A stretch of DNA of 60,253 nucleotides from Methanosarcina sp. UBA289 (GCA_002496565.1 DAKJ01000025.1:1-60253), one strand, 5' to 3'; numbered from the stretch's first letter, positions 44,820-54,327 are shown. The notes: generated by a model not told the origin, from the letters alone. Translations and numbers: made by a program.

Positions 44820-46618
44820 TTCTTCACCTCCTGAATAGCCTCAAACTTGCAGATCTGGGCACAGACCCCGCACCCACTGCAAAGGGCTGTGATCACAGCA
44901 CATTTGTTTTCTTCGTTAAACTCAATTGCAGGGCAGCCGAACTTCACACACTGCTTACAGCCTTCGCATTTTTCAGGATCAACAACATACGGGACTCTAC
45001 GTATACCTGCCCTTTTACCTGAAATCACGCAGGGCTGCCTGGCAATAACCACAGCTACGCCTTCAAATTCCTTTGCAGCCTTAAAAGCTTCCTGGGTTTC
45101 CTCAAGCCTGTAAGGATCGACAACAGACACAAATCCTGCACCCATTGCTTTGCAGAGTTCTTCAAGTGAGACCTGTACAGTTGGCTCGCCTGTTGCCGTA
45201 TAGCCGACTCCCGGATTTGGCTGGTGCCCGGTCATGGCTGTAATACGGTTGTCTAGAATAGTAACCGTGATATTCGCCTTATTAACAATCGCATTCAAGA
45301 GCGAGTTCATGCCTGAATGGAAAAAGGTTGAATCCCCTATAGAGCAGCAGATAGGCCGCTTTTCCCCTGCATGATAAAGCCCTGAGGCAACACTGATACT
45401 TGAGCCCATACAGAGTGTTGTCTCAACTGTCCCATTCTGGATCCCAAGGGTATAACAGCCAATGTCACTTGGGTAAATCGCATCGTTTCCAAAGACCTTT
45501 TTCATGGAGTAGAAAGTTGCCCTGTGAGAGCAACCTGCACAGAGAGCAGGCGGACGGGAAGCAAGCTCAAGAGCCATATCTGAAGGTTCGGTTTCGATCT
45601 CAAGGTCGAAAGTTTTCATTAGAGTCTCAAGGAAGGCACTTACATTTAGTTCCCCTTCTCTCGGTACAAAACCATTAGTTTTTCCTAGCACCGAAACCTC
45701 AATTCCGGCTTCCTGTGCAATCATCTTTACCTGTTCTTCCACGATGGGCTCAAGTTCCTCGAACACAAGCACGGCATCTACGGTTTCAAGCAGCTCGAGA
45801 ATAAGCTTTCTTGGAACCGGATAAGCTCCGATTTTAAGATAAGAAACTTCAAGTCCAAGCTCCACAAGTGCTTCTTTTGCATACACTGAGGCAATACCTG
45901 CACCTATTACTCCGAATTTTGCATCGGGTTTCAGCTCAAGGGAGTTCCAGGGGGATTCAGCAAGGGCATCCTCAATGGGCTGCTGGATAGAAAGGACATG
46001 CGTATGGCGCAGACGAGCGTTCTTTGGGAGCATGACCCAGCGGTCCAGAAGTTTTTCAAAATTAGGAGCCGCTTTTTCGACGGGGATTTCTCCGAGCTCA
46101 ATATCAGATTTTCCATGCGAAATCCTGGTTGTTGGCCTGAAGATCACAGGAACCTCGAACTTTTCGGAAAACTCAAAAGCATAGGGCAGCATATCCTTGG
46201 CTTCCTGTGGGGTTGAGGGATCAAAACATGGCACAAGGGCAAACTGGGCGTAGCGCCGCGTATCCTGCTCATTCTGGGAGGAATGGCATGACGGGTCATC
46301 AGCAGCGATTACAATCAGCCCGCCCTTTGTCCCTGCATATGCAAGTGTCATAAAAGGATCGGCTGCAACATTCAGTCCGACATGCTTCATTGTCACCACA
46401 GAACGGACGCCTGTCCAGGCAGCTCCTACTGCGACTTCCATTGCAACCTTTTCGTTAACTGACCATTCTATATGGTAATCCCGGTCTTCTCGGGCTGCAA
46501 GCGTATCTATAATTTCCGAAGACGGAGTTCCGGGATAGCCTGCAATAACCTGCACGCCGCCTTCAAGAAGCCCGCGGGCGATTGCTACGTTTCCAAGCAT
46601 GTACTCACGCATTGTCAT
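44816..46618 (-). CDS. iorA: Indolepyruvate:ferredoxin oxidoreductase, alpha subunit
   Basis: A 600-residue enzyme subunit. The N-terminal pyrimidine-binding domain begins MLGNVAIARGLLEGGVQVIAGYPGTPSSEI. The thiamine-diphosphate domain has ALCAGCSHRATFY and IGDSTFFHSGMNSLLNAI with the GDS-x-N pattern. Two 4Fe-4S motifs close the protein: CEGCKQCVKFGCP (about 553-565) and CSGCGVCAQICK (about 582-593). The length is standard. It forms the catalytic complex with IorB. In methanogens the enzyme can serve aromatic amino acid use or synthesis from aryl acids. The ORF is intact and upstream of iorB in the same operon. Confidence 0.95.
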   Translation of the reverse strand: MTMREYMLGNVAIARGLLEGGVQVIAGYPGTPSSEIIDTLAAREDRDYHIEWSVNEKVAMEVAVGAAWTGVRSVVTMKHVGLNVAADPFMTLAYAGTKGGLIVIAADDPSCHSSQNEQDTRRYAQFALVPCFDPSTPQEAKDMLPYAFEFSEKFEVPVIFRPTTRISHGKSDIELGEIPVEKAAPNFEKLLDRWVMLPKNARLRHTHVLSIQQPIEDALAESPWNSLELKPDAKFGVIGAGIASVYAKEALVELGLEVSYLKIGAYPVPRKLILELLETVDAVLVFEELEPIVEEQVKMIAQEAGIEVSVLGKTNGFVPREGELNVSAFLETLMKTFDLEIETEPSDMALELASRPPALCAGCSHRATFYSMKKVFGNDAIYPSDIGCYTLGIQNGTVETTLCMGSSISVASGLYHAGEKRPICCSIGDSTFFHSGMNSLLNAIVNKANITVTILDNRITAMTGHQPNPGVGYTATGEPTVQVSLEELCKAMGAGFVSVVDPYRLEETQEAFKAAKEFEGVAVVIARQPCVISGKRAGIRRVPYVVDPEKCEGCKQCVKFGCPAIEFNEENKCAVITALCSGCGVCAQICKFEAIQEVKK

Positions 46619-46916
46619 AATTATTGTCTCCAGTATTCATACAGGAAAAAAATACCGTTATAATAACAGATTAAACATATTCTTATTGAGAGATATCAGC
46701 AAATTTGAATATTCTTATCGATTAGTGACAGCAGATTCGAAGTTCTATAAGTACAGCTTAGCAAACGAAATATGCTGTCCTTTCTGTATTATTCAAATAA
46801 CACGATCAATAATATACTTTCGGATAAGTACCCTGAAGTTTTTCTTGCACGATCAGTTAACAAATAAGGGAAAAATAGAAAAGTCGGCTAACTAGTCCGA
46901 CTAATAAATAAAGAAC
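46619..46916. other. Intergenic region upstream of iorA
   Basis: About 300 AT-rich bases between two minus-strand genes. It should carry the iorAB promoter near 46640-46700. No gene was accepted. Confidence 0.4.
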
Positions 46917-47717
46917 TCAATTTTTCCTGAGAAATTCTGCAAGCTTTTTAATTTCATCCAGCTCGAAATCAAGCTCTTCGCCTTTAAGAGATGCTTTAAA
47001 AATCTCTCTTCTTTCCGGAATTTCAGCCACGACATTCACGCAATTCACCGACGCCAGCATATCTTCCCTTATATCGGGTTCAACCTTATTAAGCACAAAA
47101 TAAACCCTACATCCACATTGAGCGCCAAATTCATCGAATTTTTTTGAAAGCTTGAGAGATTCGTAGGAAGGGTCAACAACCACAAGGATAATGTCAAAGT
47201 CCTTATCGACCCCGCGCCCGAAATGCTCAGTTCCGGCTTCGGTATCCACAATTACGAGATCGTCCTTTCCCAGGTCAAGGTTTTCAAGAAACTCTCTGGT
47301 CAGAACTCCCATTGGACAGGCACAGCCCTCTCCGAAATCATGGATTTTGCCAACCGCCATTAGCCTGATGCCGTCCTTTTCTTCAACAAATTCCTGCGGC
47401 AGGTCGGAGAAACTCCACCTATTTTTAAAAAACCGGGATTTCTGCTGCGTTGGCTGTCCCTCATTACCCCCATTAGCTGCAAGCCCCCAGAATTGAGTGG
47501 TTTTCGGGGCCTTCTGCTTTTCTTTAAAGCCTTTCTTCCCTCCAAAATACTCCATAAGGTCACGTGGAGCTGCCATTCCTAGCTGGCTGTGCAGCCCATA
47601 ATTGGATTCGTCAATATCAAGCACAAGCACATTTTTCGTTTTTGCCAATTCTTTTGCCAGGAGAGCCGAAATTGTGCTTTTTCCGCTTCCTCCTTTCCCG
47701 CACACTGCGATTCTCAT
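46917..47717 (-). CDS. CooC/MinD-like P-loop ATPase
   Basis: A 266-residue ATPase of the SIMIBI class. The deviant Walker A motif is GKGGSGKST (residues 7-15); VLVLDIDESNYGLHSQLG follows as in CooC, with switch DTEAGTEHFGRGVD (about 164-177) and base-binding VLNKVEP. CooC proteins load nickel into carbon monoxide dehydrogenase; in a methanogen this would help CODH/acetyl-CoA synthase. The cysteine pair CAC in GEGCACPMG and the CGC in AQCGCRV could bind metal. It is alone on its transcript. A more general MinD-like role cannot be excluded. Confidence 0.85.
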   Translation of the reverse strand: MRIAVCGKGGSGKSTISALLAKELAKTKNVLVLDIDESNYGLHSQLGMAAPRDLMEYFGGKKGFKEKQKAPKTTQFWGLAANGGNEGQPTQQKSRFFKNRWSFSDLPQEFVEEKDGIRLMAVGKIHDFGEGCACPMGVLTREFLENLDLGKDDLVIVDTEAGTEHFGRGVDKDFDIILVVVDPSYESLKLSKKFDEFGAQCGCRVYFVLNKVEPDIREDMLASVNCVNVVAEIPERREIFKASLKGEELDFELDEIKKLAEFLRKN

Positions 47718-48034
47718 ATCCAGTTCACCTATCCCAGTAATTTACTCTGCTGAATTAAAAATACTTCCTTTAATAGGATTTAAACATATAAAATGCAAAA
47801 TCAAATTGTGGGCGGCCACCCCACCCTAAACAGGCTGTCCGACAATTCAATTTCAGGTCAAAAACATGTAAAAAATAGGGTATATAGAGCCTTTAAATCA
47901 AAAAAATAAGGAATTGGATAATTACCAGTAGTTATTGTCGGACAGCCTGTAAAGAATGGATTTGTGCCTCTCTGCGCTCCCGGTTCAATAAAAACAACTT
48001 TCATACCAAAGAAAAAATGAAAAGAAAATGATAT
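47718..48034. other. Intergenic region with an inverted-repeat element
   Basis: About 315 bases. The centre is occupied by a 121-bp element with perfect terminal inverted repeats, listed separately. No gene is seen. Confidence 0.5.
47830..47950. mobile_element. MITE-like element with perfect 17-bp terminal inverted repeats
   Basis: The left end acaggctgtccgacaat (47830-47846) is the exact reverse complement of the right end attgtcggacagcctgt (47934-47950). The 87 bases between are AT-rich and non-coding. The structure is that of a miniature inverted-repeat transposable element. No sure target-site duplication is visible. The ends differ from those of the other element family in this window. 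Confidence 0.8.
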
Positions 48035-50053
48035 TTATTCGTGAATATTTTCAAAGAGCTTTCTGACAATATAAAGGTCCTCGGGTTTTCCTAAAAGAAC
48101 GCAGGCATCTCTTGCATAGAGGAGGGAGTTTCCATCAGGAACATAGATCATTTTCGAATTACTACGAATAGAAAGGACTGTCACTCCATATTTTTTCCTT
48201 AATTCTAGATCTGACAGGCTTTTTCCGTCGAAACATGATCCTTCTCCTACTTTAACAACCTGAATATCGACTCCTGGAAGTCCATCCGTTAGATTGAATC
48301 CGCTATTAACACCTGTATCGACAGTCAGTTTTCGTATCATCAAGTAGCCATTAGCTCGCAAATCGTTAACCAGCTTTTCGATATCTTCCTGTGGAACGAG
48401 ATACTTTTTCAGTATGCGGAAAAAGATCTCTATTGAGGTTTCGTACTCTTCGGGAATAATTTCATCTGCACCAAGGGTATTGAGATATTTCATTTCCTGT
48501 AAGTCCCGTACTCTGGTAATAATGCAGACGTTAGGGTTCAATTCTTTTGCCTTCTTGACTATTCTCCTTGTAGCAGCCTCGTCCGAGATCCCGATTACAA
48601 GAACCCTTGCATTCTTTATTCCCGCATGCTCCAGTACAGCCCCAAGCACCGCATCTCCATATTGTATATTTTCCCCTTTCATTTTTTCCTGCTTGACCGT
48701 TTCAGGGTCTGATTCTATGATAATATATGGGATACCTGCGGTTTTTGCAGCCTTTGAAATTGTCTTTCCGGAAAAACCGAAACCTACGACTATAATGTGG
48801 TCTTTAATCTCAGGTTCGACATCTGTCTTCTCTTGAAGAGAACTTGAGCAAAAACCATTTACAAGTTTCATGCCGAAAGCCGTCTCTGAAGCCTTTCTGA
48901 CAATGAAATCAGCAGGCTTGTAAGAAGCGTTAATTAAAAAGGGCGTAGCACCCATGGTAAGGATTGAAACCGCCAGAAATGCCTGGTAAATCTCTTCTGT
49001 CAGGAGTGAATATCCCATTCCTAAACTGGAAAGGACAAAAGAGAATTCTCCTACCTGTGAAAGTGCAAGTCCGGTCAATATAGTTGTACGGAGAGGAGCT
49101 CCCAGAATGAAATTTACAACAACTCCAGCTATTGATTTTAGGACAATCAGGACGATTGTTGCAAGCACAAGAATCGGGAGGTTGTCAAGTAAATAATTAA
49201 TGTCCAGAAGCATGCCTACAGACACGAAAAAGAAACACATAAATGTGTCTTTCAAGGGTAAAATATTACCCATTGCCTGCCGGCTGTACTCGGAGCCAGA
49301 CATAATAATCCCGGCTAAAAGAGCTCCTAAAGCTGTCGACAGTCCGATACTCGAGGTAAAAACTGCTGCTGATAAACATATAAATACAACACTGGCTAGA
49401 AAGAGTTGTTTGCTTCCAGTCTTACCTACGTGGTAAAATATCCAGGGAAACAGAAATTTGTCGCTCAGAACAAAAACCAGAATAATGAGCAAGCCTTTGA
49501 ACAGCATACTTGGAAGGGCTCCGTCAAAACTCACTGAATTTCCTGCAAGTATCGGAGTGATCAACATCAGAGGTACAATCGCAAGATCCTGAAATATCAG
49601 AATTGCAAGCGAAGTTTTCCCATGAGGAGTATTGACTTCATTTCTGTCCTGAAATACTTTAATTACTATCGCGGTACTGCTAAGTGAAATTAATAAACCG
49701 AGAAAGGTAGAGGTCGCTGAACTAAATCCTAGAGATGAACATACAACATAAACCATTGCTGTTGTAAAGAGCAGATGGAGAGTTCCCCCGACCATTACAT
49801 CCTTTTTCATTTTCCAGAGTTCCCCTAAGGAAAGGTCAACTCCTATTGTAAAAAGAAGAAAGATTACACCAAGATCAGAGTTTAAGTCTGCAAGCTCTCC
49901 CCCACTTAGAATGCCGATTCCATAAGGCCCTAATAGCATACCAATTACAAGATAACCCAGCACAGGAGGAAAGTCAAATCTGTAGAAAATAGTAAGAATT
50001 AAAATGCCAAAGCCAATAAGAACATCGAGATATGCCAGTAAAGATTCTACCAT
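48035..50053 (-). CDS. Kef/CPA2-type cation:proton antiporter with RCK domains
   Basis: A 672-residue membrane transporter. Residues about 5-385 form twelve or so helices of the Na+/H+ exchanger (CPA2) family; TIGVDLSLGELWKMKKD and LIFQDLAIVPLML are conserved in KefB/KefC-like proteins. A TrkA-N (RCK) domain follows: HIIVVGFGFSGKTISKAAK (about 415-433), with IIESDPETV binding the nucleotide. A TrkA-C domain ends the protein (about 595-670). It probably exports K+ or Na+ in exchange for protons, under control of nucleotides bound to the RCK part. The gene stands alone. Confidence 0.92.
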   Translation of the reverse strand: MVESLLAYLDVLIGFGILILTIFYRFDFPPVLGYLVIGMLLGPYGIGILSGGELADLNSDLGVIFLLFTIGVDLSLGELWKMKKDVMVGGTLHLLFTTAMVYVVCSSLGFSSATSTFLGLLISLSSTAIVIKVFQDRNEVNTPHGKTSLAILIFQDLAIVPLMLITPILAGNSVSFDGALPSMLFKGLLIILVFVLSDKFLFPWIFYHVGKTGSKQLFLASVVFICLSAAVFTSSIGLSTALGALLAGIIMSGSEYSRQAMGNILPLKDTFMCFFFVSVGMLLDINYLLDNLPILVLATIVLIVLKSIAGVVVNFILGAPLRTTILTGLALSQVGEFSFVLSSLGMGYSLLTEEIYQAFLAVSILTMGATPFLINASYKPADFIVRKASETAFGMKLVNGFCSSSLQEKTDVEPEIKDHIIVVGFGFSGKTISKAAKTAGIPYIIIESDPETVKQEKMKGENIQYGDAVLGAVLEHAGIKNARVLVIGISDEAATRRIVKKAKELNPNVCIITRVRDLQEMKYLNTLGADEIIPEEYETSIEIFFRILKKYLVPQEDIEKLVNDLRANGYLMIRKLTVDTGVNSGFNLTDGLPGVDIQVVKVGEGSCFDGKSLSDLELRKKYGVTVLSIRSNSKMIYVPDGNSLLYARDACVLLGKPEDLYIVRKLFENIHE

Positions 50054-50681
50054 TTATTTTACTCCTCTGGAGCCGGAGCAGAGGTATTTAAGTGACCGGA
50101 CATTTTAAGTAAGAATATTAAATCTGAACATAGACTTGGAGTATTCATTAATTATCCTCAGTGAATTTTTAATAAAAATTGGATAAGTATTTAGTTTTAT
50201 CAGTAAATATAGTATTTTTGAATAAACTTGAGCTTATCATATAAAAGTATTACCTACTCAAACTATTGTAACTCCTGTCTTGACCAACTACATTTTTTAG
50301 TTGGAGGATAGAATGTTTTTATCTATTTTCACAAACGACGATGAATTTTCTATCGTGACAAACTCATTTCTACATCAAATGCTTGTTATTGAGCAGATCC
50401 CAGAACTCAATCTTGTTTCCAAAATCTTGTATTCGGAATAGTCAAGCAAGCTGTAGATCATGAAAAATAATTCTGGAATTCTTACTGTTTTAGAAAAAGC
50501 TGGTTTTGTAATAGACTCAGTACCAACTCAATGAGGATAGTAATTAACGAGATATTCAATTTTTGTGCCTCAGAACTCATAGGGCTCATCATGAAATCAG
50601 CCAGATTTTTCATCACAGGCACGTAGTTGAGATTAGAAGTGTATTTTAAAATAGCTACCTCTTCCAGAGAAAAATATTCTT
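50054..50681. other. Intergenic region with an inverted-repeat element
   Basis: About 630 bases between two minus-strand genes. One element copy lies at 50391-50519. The left part should contain the antiporter promoter. No gene is visible. Confidence 0.5.
50391..50519. mobile_element. MITE-like inverted-repeat element, copy 5
   Basis: A 129-bp sequence. Its left end gcagatcccagaactcaa followed by tcttgtttcc closely matches the reversed right end of copy 2 (agctgatcccaaaactcaa, gattgtttct). Its right half (tcatgaaaaataattctgg, ctggttttgtaatagactca) aligns with the right half of copy 1. The terminal repeats are degraded. Confidence 0.55.
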
Positions 50682-51347
50682 TTAGTATTCTCCCCGGAGC
50701 TCAGCCTGAATTTCCTTAGCAATTTGCTGGGCAGCTTCTTTTGGGAATTCCGCCTTGTAGATGCTTCTTCCTACAATTACCCAGTCTGCTCCTGCAGCAA
50801 TCACATCAGACGCTTTTCCTCCCTGAGCGCCAACTCCAGGCGAGATGATAGTTAGTTTGTCGCCGATAATTTTTCGGATCTTTCTTACTCTTTCAGGTCT
50901 GGTCGCCGGGGCAACAAGGCCGAAAGCTCCTGCTTTGGCTGCCATCCTTGCAATTGCTTCTCCGACAGGCTGGAGGAATTCGGCTCCGCCCGGGTGGCTC
51001 ATTTCACTTACCACGAACACATCTTTTCTATACTCGGAAGCAACCTCTATACAGGCATCAAGGCTGTCCCGACCTGTGAAGCCCTGAACAATGACGGCGT
51101 CAGCTCCTGCTTCAAATACCTGCTCGCAGATGAGGCGATTGGTATTGGGAATATCGGCAACCTTGAAATCGGCTATTATAGGGGCAAATTCGGCAAGTTC
51201 CCTGATAATTCCAAGCCCGGTAGCAAGCACGAGAGGATAACCTATCTTTATAGCGTCCACGAATTCCGAGACATCTTCTGCAATTTTAAGAGCTTCTTCC
51301 CTATCGGAAACATCCAGAGCAAGAATCATACAAGTTTTCCTTTCCAT
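50682..51347 (-). CDS. pyrF: Orotidine 5'-phosphate decarboxylase
   Basis: A 221-residue TIM-barrel enzyme for the last step of UMP synthesis. The N-terminal ILALDVSDREEALKIAEDV, the catalytic D-x-K-x-x-D in IIADFKVADIPNTN (about 71-84) and the phosphate loop VIVGRSIYKAEFP near the C-terminus are all present. PGVGAQGG (about 169-176) fits the flexible loop. The ATG at 51347 with gaggtgatt upstream is chosen; a longer frame to 51413 would run into the dys gene. It starts 4 bases after dys, so the two are co-transcribed. Confidence 0.95.
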   Translation of the reverse strand: MERKTCMILALDVSDREEALKIAEDVSEFVDAIKIGYPLVLATGLGIIRELAEFAPIIADFKVADIPNTNRLICEQVFEAGADAVIVQGFTGRDSLDACIEVASEYRKDVFVVSEMSHPGGAEFLQPVGEAIARMAAKAGAFGLVAPATRPERVRKIRKIIGDKLTIISPGVGAQGGKASDVIAAGADWVIVGRSIYKAEFPKEAAQQIAKEIQAELRGEY

Positions 51348-51351
51348 AAAA

Positions 51352-52305
51352 TCACCTCTTTGAAAGGCGTGTACGCACAGCTGCAACCATGAGCGGGAGA
51401 GTAATAGTTGCATCTGCGTAGACAGTTACGGATTTTGCGTTTTCTCCTACCTTTCCCCAGGACTGAGCTTCGTCAAGCGTTGCACCACTCAGACCGCCGG
51501 TCTCAGGGCGGTCCATTGTCAACTGAATTGCGTAGTCAAAGGATCTGGGAGTCACAAGCATGGACTGCAGAATATAATTTTTCGGAACTCCGCCCCCAAG
51601 AAGCAGGGCGCCTGCACTCTCAGCCGCATAACAAATTTCCATAAATTCGTGCATATCCCCAAAGGCATCCACATGCATAGGATTTCCTTCCTTATATAAC
51701 CAGGCCTGAAGCCCTATTACCGAATCAGGAAGGGCAGGGCAATACACAGGTACACCCATGTCTGCTGCGGTTTTCAGGATAGAGGAGTCATCATCAAGGT
51801 TTTTCCCAATCTCGGTAAGCACCTGCCGGATCGAGAGCTTTTCTTTCGGGAGCCCGGCATAGACACTCTGTAGAAATTCTTCAAGGTCTGTAAAGTGCTG
51901 GTCAGGAAGATAAACATCGTAAATCCTGTCTATGCATTCGTTCCGTAGCTGGATATCATTTGCACAATCCGTGCCCTTATAGTGGTGAAGACCTAGAGCC
52001 TCAACCGTGTCGTGAACCATGTTGGCTCCGGTTGTGACAAGCACGTCGATATAGCCGTCGCGTATCAAATCCGCAACAATGTTCCTCATACCTGCAGGAG
52101 TCATGGCACCTGCAAGCCCGAAAAATTTCGTAGTTTTTTCGGAAGCCAGCATCTCATAATAAATATCTACGGCCTCAGCAAGCCTGCCTGCTCCGAAGGC
52201 ACAGCCTCTGTATTCCCTGACAAGATCGTCAACACTCATGCCGGGATTGATCTTTGCAGCTTTGATTGGGGTCGAAAGTTTTTTGTTTGGAGTATTGCAA
52301 TCCAT
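51352..52305 (-). CDS. dys: Deoxyhypusine synthase
   Basis: A 317-residue NAD-dependent enzyme that moves the aminobutyl group of spermidine to a lysine of translation factor aIF5A. AGAMTPAGMRNIVADLIRDG and VTTGANMVHDTVEALGLHHYKG are family hallmarks. The catalytic lysine is kept in the motif AQSWGKVGENAKSV (about 285-298), followed by VYADATITLPLMVAA. The length is typical of the archaeal form. It precedes pyrF in one operon, with the pyrF ribosome binding site inside the dys end. Confidence 0.94.
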   Translation of the reverse strand: MDCNTPNKKLSTPIKAAKINPGMSVDDLVREYRGCAFGAGRLAEAVDIYYEMLASEKTTKFFGLAGAMTPAGMRNIVADLIRDGYIDVLVTTGANMVHDTVEALGLHHYKGTDCANDIQLRNECIDRIYDVYLPDQHFTDLEEFLQSVYAGLPKEKLSIRQVLTEIGKNLDDDSSILKTAADMGVPVYCPALPDSVIGLQAWLYKEGNPMHVDAFGDMHEFMEICYAAESAGALLLGGGVPKNYILQSMLVTPRSFDYAIQLTMDRPETGGLSGATLDEAQSWGKVGENAKSVTVYADATITLPLMVAAVRTRLSKR

Positions 52306-52669
52306 TCGATTTCCCTCATGAAAAGATATGATAGGACCTGATAGGACCTATTTTTGATAATTTTCAATTTTAGATTATTTTGAACCGATGTAGGTTTACT
52401 TGAAACACATAGTATATGATAAACTTTCTCTTTACACATCCCGGCCTAAAGTGAAAATGCAATAATCAAGAGTACCTGTCTGGAATAAAATCCTACCGGA
52501 AATTAAGCGTTCTGAGAATTTTAAATATTCGGAAAAATTGTTAGGTATTCTAAAAATTCTTAAGCATTTAAAAAATAATAAAACATATGATATCGGATTA
52601 ATAAGTAGAAACCTCAGGCCAGATATAACCATGTAATATTAATATCTCCCAGGATTAATATTTAAGAAC
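52306..52669. other. Divergent intergenic region, dys and ABC transporter
   Basis: About 360 bases that must hold both promoters. A TATA-like word, aacatatgatat, lies at about 52582-52593. No gene was accepted. Confidence 0.4.
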
Positions 52670-53338
52670 ATGTCTGTTGAGCCATTAAATAACGAACTGA
52701 TAAATAACGAACTGATAAAATACGAGAGTATAGGGATTTCGTTTGGTAATAGAAAGGTACTTTCAGGTTTCAACCTGACCGTAAAGAAAAATCAAAAAAT
52801 CCTCTTAAGGGGAAAATCCGGAGTAGGAAAAACCACCCTTTTAAAAATGCTGCTTGGCTTTACAAAACCTTCGGAAGGAACCCTCTATTTCCGGAACCGG
52901 GTAATCGATTCCAAAACCTGCTGGGAGGCTCGAAAGGAAATCGCTTATGTAGTACAGGATACCGATCTTGGGGAAGGAAAGGTTAAAAACCTGTTAGGCG
53001 AAATCTTTTCTTACAGAGCAAATAAAGAGAAACTTGACTCTGAAAAATTGTGGACTTTTATGCGGGAGCTGGAGCTGGAAGACAATATTCTTGAGAAGAA
53101 TTTCCAAGAGCTGTCTGGGGGAGAAAAACAGCGGGTAGGAATCCTCATTGCCCTTCTCCTGAACAGGAACATATACTTGCTTGATGAAGCTACTTCTGCT
53201 CTCGACGCGAAATTAAAAAAGAAGGTTGCAGATTATTTCCTTGCGCGAGAAGACTGGACCCTTCTGATCGTCTCCCATGATAAGGAGTGGGAACGCGACT
53301 GGATGAGAATAATAGATCTTGAAACCCAATCCTGGTAA
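52670..53338 (+). CDS. ABC transporter ATP-binding protein (FetA/YbbL-like)
   Basis: A 222-residue ABC ATPase. Walker A is LLRGKSGVGKTTLLKML (about 44-60), the Q-loop is VVQDTDLGEG (about 95-104), the signature is LSGGEKQRVGIL (about 147-158), Walker B is IYLLDEATSALDA (about 168-180) and the switch histidine is in IVSHDKEW (about 202-209). The small size and neighbouring UPF0014 permease point to FetAB, which in Escherichia coli exports iron and helps resist oxidative stress. The N-terminus repeats the motif NNELI. It is followed by the permease gene after a 167-base repeat-rich spacer. Confidence 0.87.
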   Translation: MSVEPLNNELINNELIKYESIGISFGNRKVLSGFNLTVKKNQKILLRGKSGVGKTTLLKMLLGFTKPSEGTLYFRNRVIDSKTCWEARKEIAYVVQDTDLGEGKVKNLLGEIFSYRANKEKLDSEKLWTFMRELELEDNILEKNFQELSGGEKQRVGILIALLLNRNIYLLDEATSALDAKLKKKVADYFLAREDWTLLIVSHDKEWERDWMRIIDLETQSW

Positions 53339-53505
53339 ACTTCCAGAACCAACACTCAAACAAAATAAGAAATAAAATAATAACGAGACAGCAAACAAAT
53401 GATAACGAAACAATAAACAAATGATGAAAGAAATGACAGACAAAGTGATAAACGAAACAATAAATAAAACAATAAACAAAAAACAAAACCCAAGAAGACT
53501 GAAAA
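53339..53505. repeat. A/C-rich degenerate repeat between transporter genes
   Basis: The spacer between the two transporter genes has almost no G or T on the plus strand in its central part. It contains three or more related copies of a unit like ataacgaaacaataaaca (about 53390, 53403 and 53450). It would form an unstructured mRNA segment. Confidence 0.65.
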
Positions 53506-54300
53506 ATGCCGATTTATGATATAAGCTATACGTCATTAATTTTCTGTTTTTTCTTACTAATAATTCCGATTTTCATAAGCCGAAAAATTCGGCTTGAACT
53601 CGAAAAAAGCACTCTGGAAGCTGTCTTCAGGATGTCAATCCAGCTCTTTTTTGCAGGACTTTTTCTGAACTTTATTTTTAACCTGAATAATGGGCTTTTG
53701 AACCTGGCCTGGGTAGGTTTAATGATTTTCTTTGCGTCCTATACGGCAATAAAAAGTGCAGACCTGAATGTAAAAAAACTCTTTTTACCCATTATTATAT
53801 CCATTGCATTTTCAAACTTGGTGATTCTCTTATATGTCAATAAATTCGTGATTAATCTGGAGAATCTCCTTGACGCACGCTATCTAATCCCTATAGCGGG
53901 AATGTTGCTTGGAAATGCTCTTAGAGGAAACGTGGTAGGGATAGGTGACTTTTATAACGATATAAAGCGAAACGAAAATCGTTACCTTTACAGCTTATCT
54001 ATTGGAGCAGGCAGGTATGAGGCAGTTATCCCATACCTACGAAAAAGTCTAAGGGCTGCAATCAAGCCTACTCTTGCAAACATCTATTCTATTGGGATTG
54101 TCTCTTTGCCTGGAATGATGACAGGACAAATCCTTGGAGGAGCAAGTCCTCTGATTGCCATTAAGTATCAGATTACTATTATGGTCGCAATCTATGTCTC
54201 AACCCTCCTGAGTACAACTCTCAGCATTCTCACAAGCTTCGGTACAGCCTTTGACGATTACGGACTCGTAAATAAAGAGCTATACGAGAAAAGTTCATGA
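53506..54300 (+). CDS. ABC transporter permease (FetB/YbbM, UPF0014 family)
   Basis: A 264-residue membrane protein with about seven helices. The N-terminal half has IRLELEKSTLEAVFRMSIQLFFAG (as RLELEKSTLEAVFRMSIQLF), and the core AGMLLGNALRGNVVGIGDFY and SLPGMMTGQILGGASPLIAI are hallmark segments of UPF0014 (FetB) proteins. It pairs with the ATPase encoded just before it. A role in metal export is inferred from the family. The length is normal. It converges with the thioredoxin gene. Confidence 0.88.
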   Translation: MPIYDISYTSLIFCFFLLIIPIFISRKIRLELEKSTLEAVFRMSIQLFFAGLFLNFIFNLNNGLLNLAWVGLMIFFASYTAIKSADLNVKKLFLPIIISIAFSNLVILLYVNKFVINLENLLDARYLIPIAGMLLGNALRGNVVGIGDFYNDIKRNENRYLYSLSIGAGRYEAVIPYLRKSLRAAIKPTLANIYSIGIVSLPGMMTGQILGGASPLIAIKYQITIMVAIYVSTLLSTTLSILTSFGTAFDDYGLVNKELYEKSS

Positions 54301-54327
54301 AAAATGGTAACTGAAAAATGCAAGAAT

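Noticed and set aside
44847..46216. Several open frames opposite iorA (for example at 44847-45113 and 45400-45678)
   Set aside because: They lie antisense to a strongly conserved gene, lack ribosome binding sites and have no recognisable domains. They result from the codon bias of iorA.
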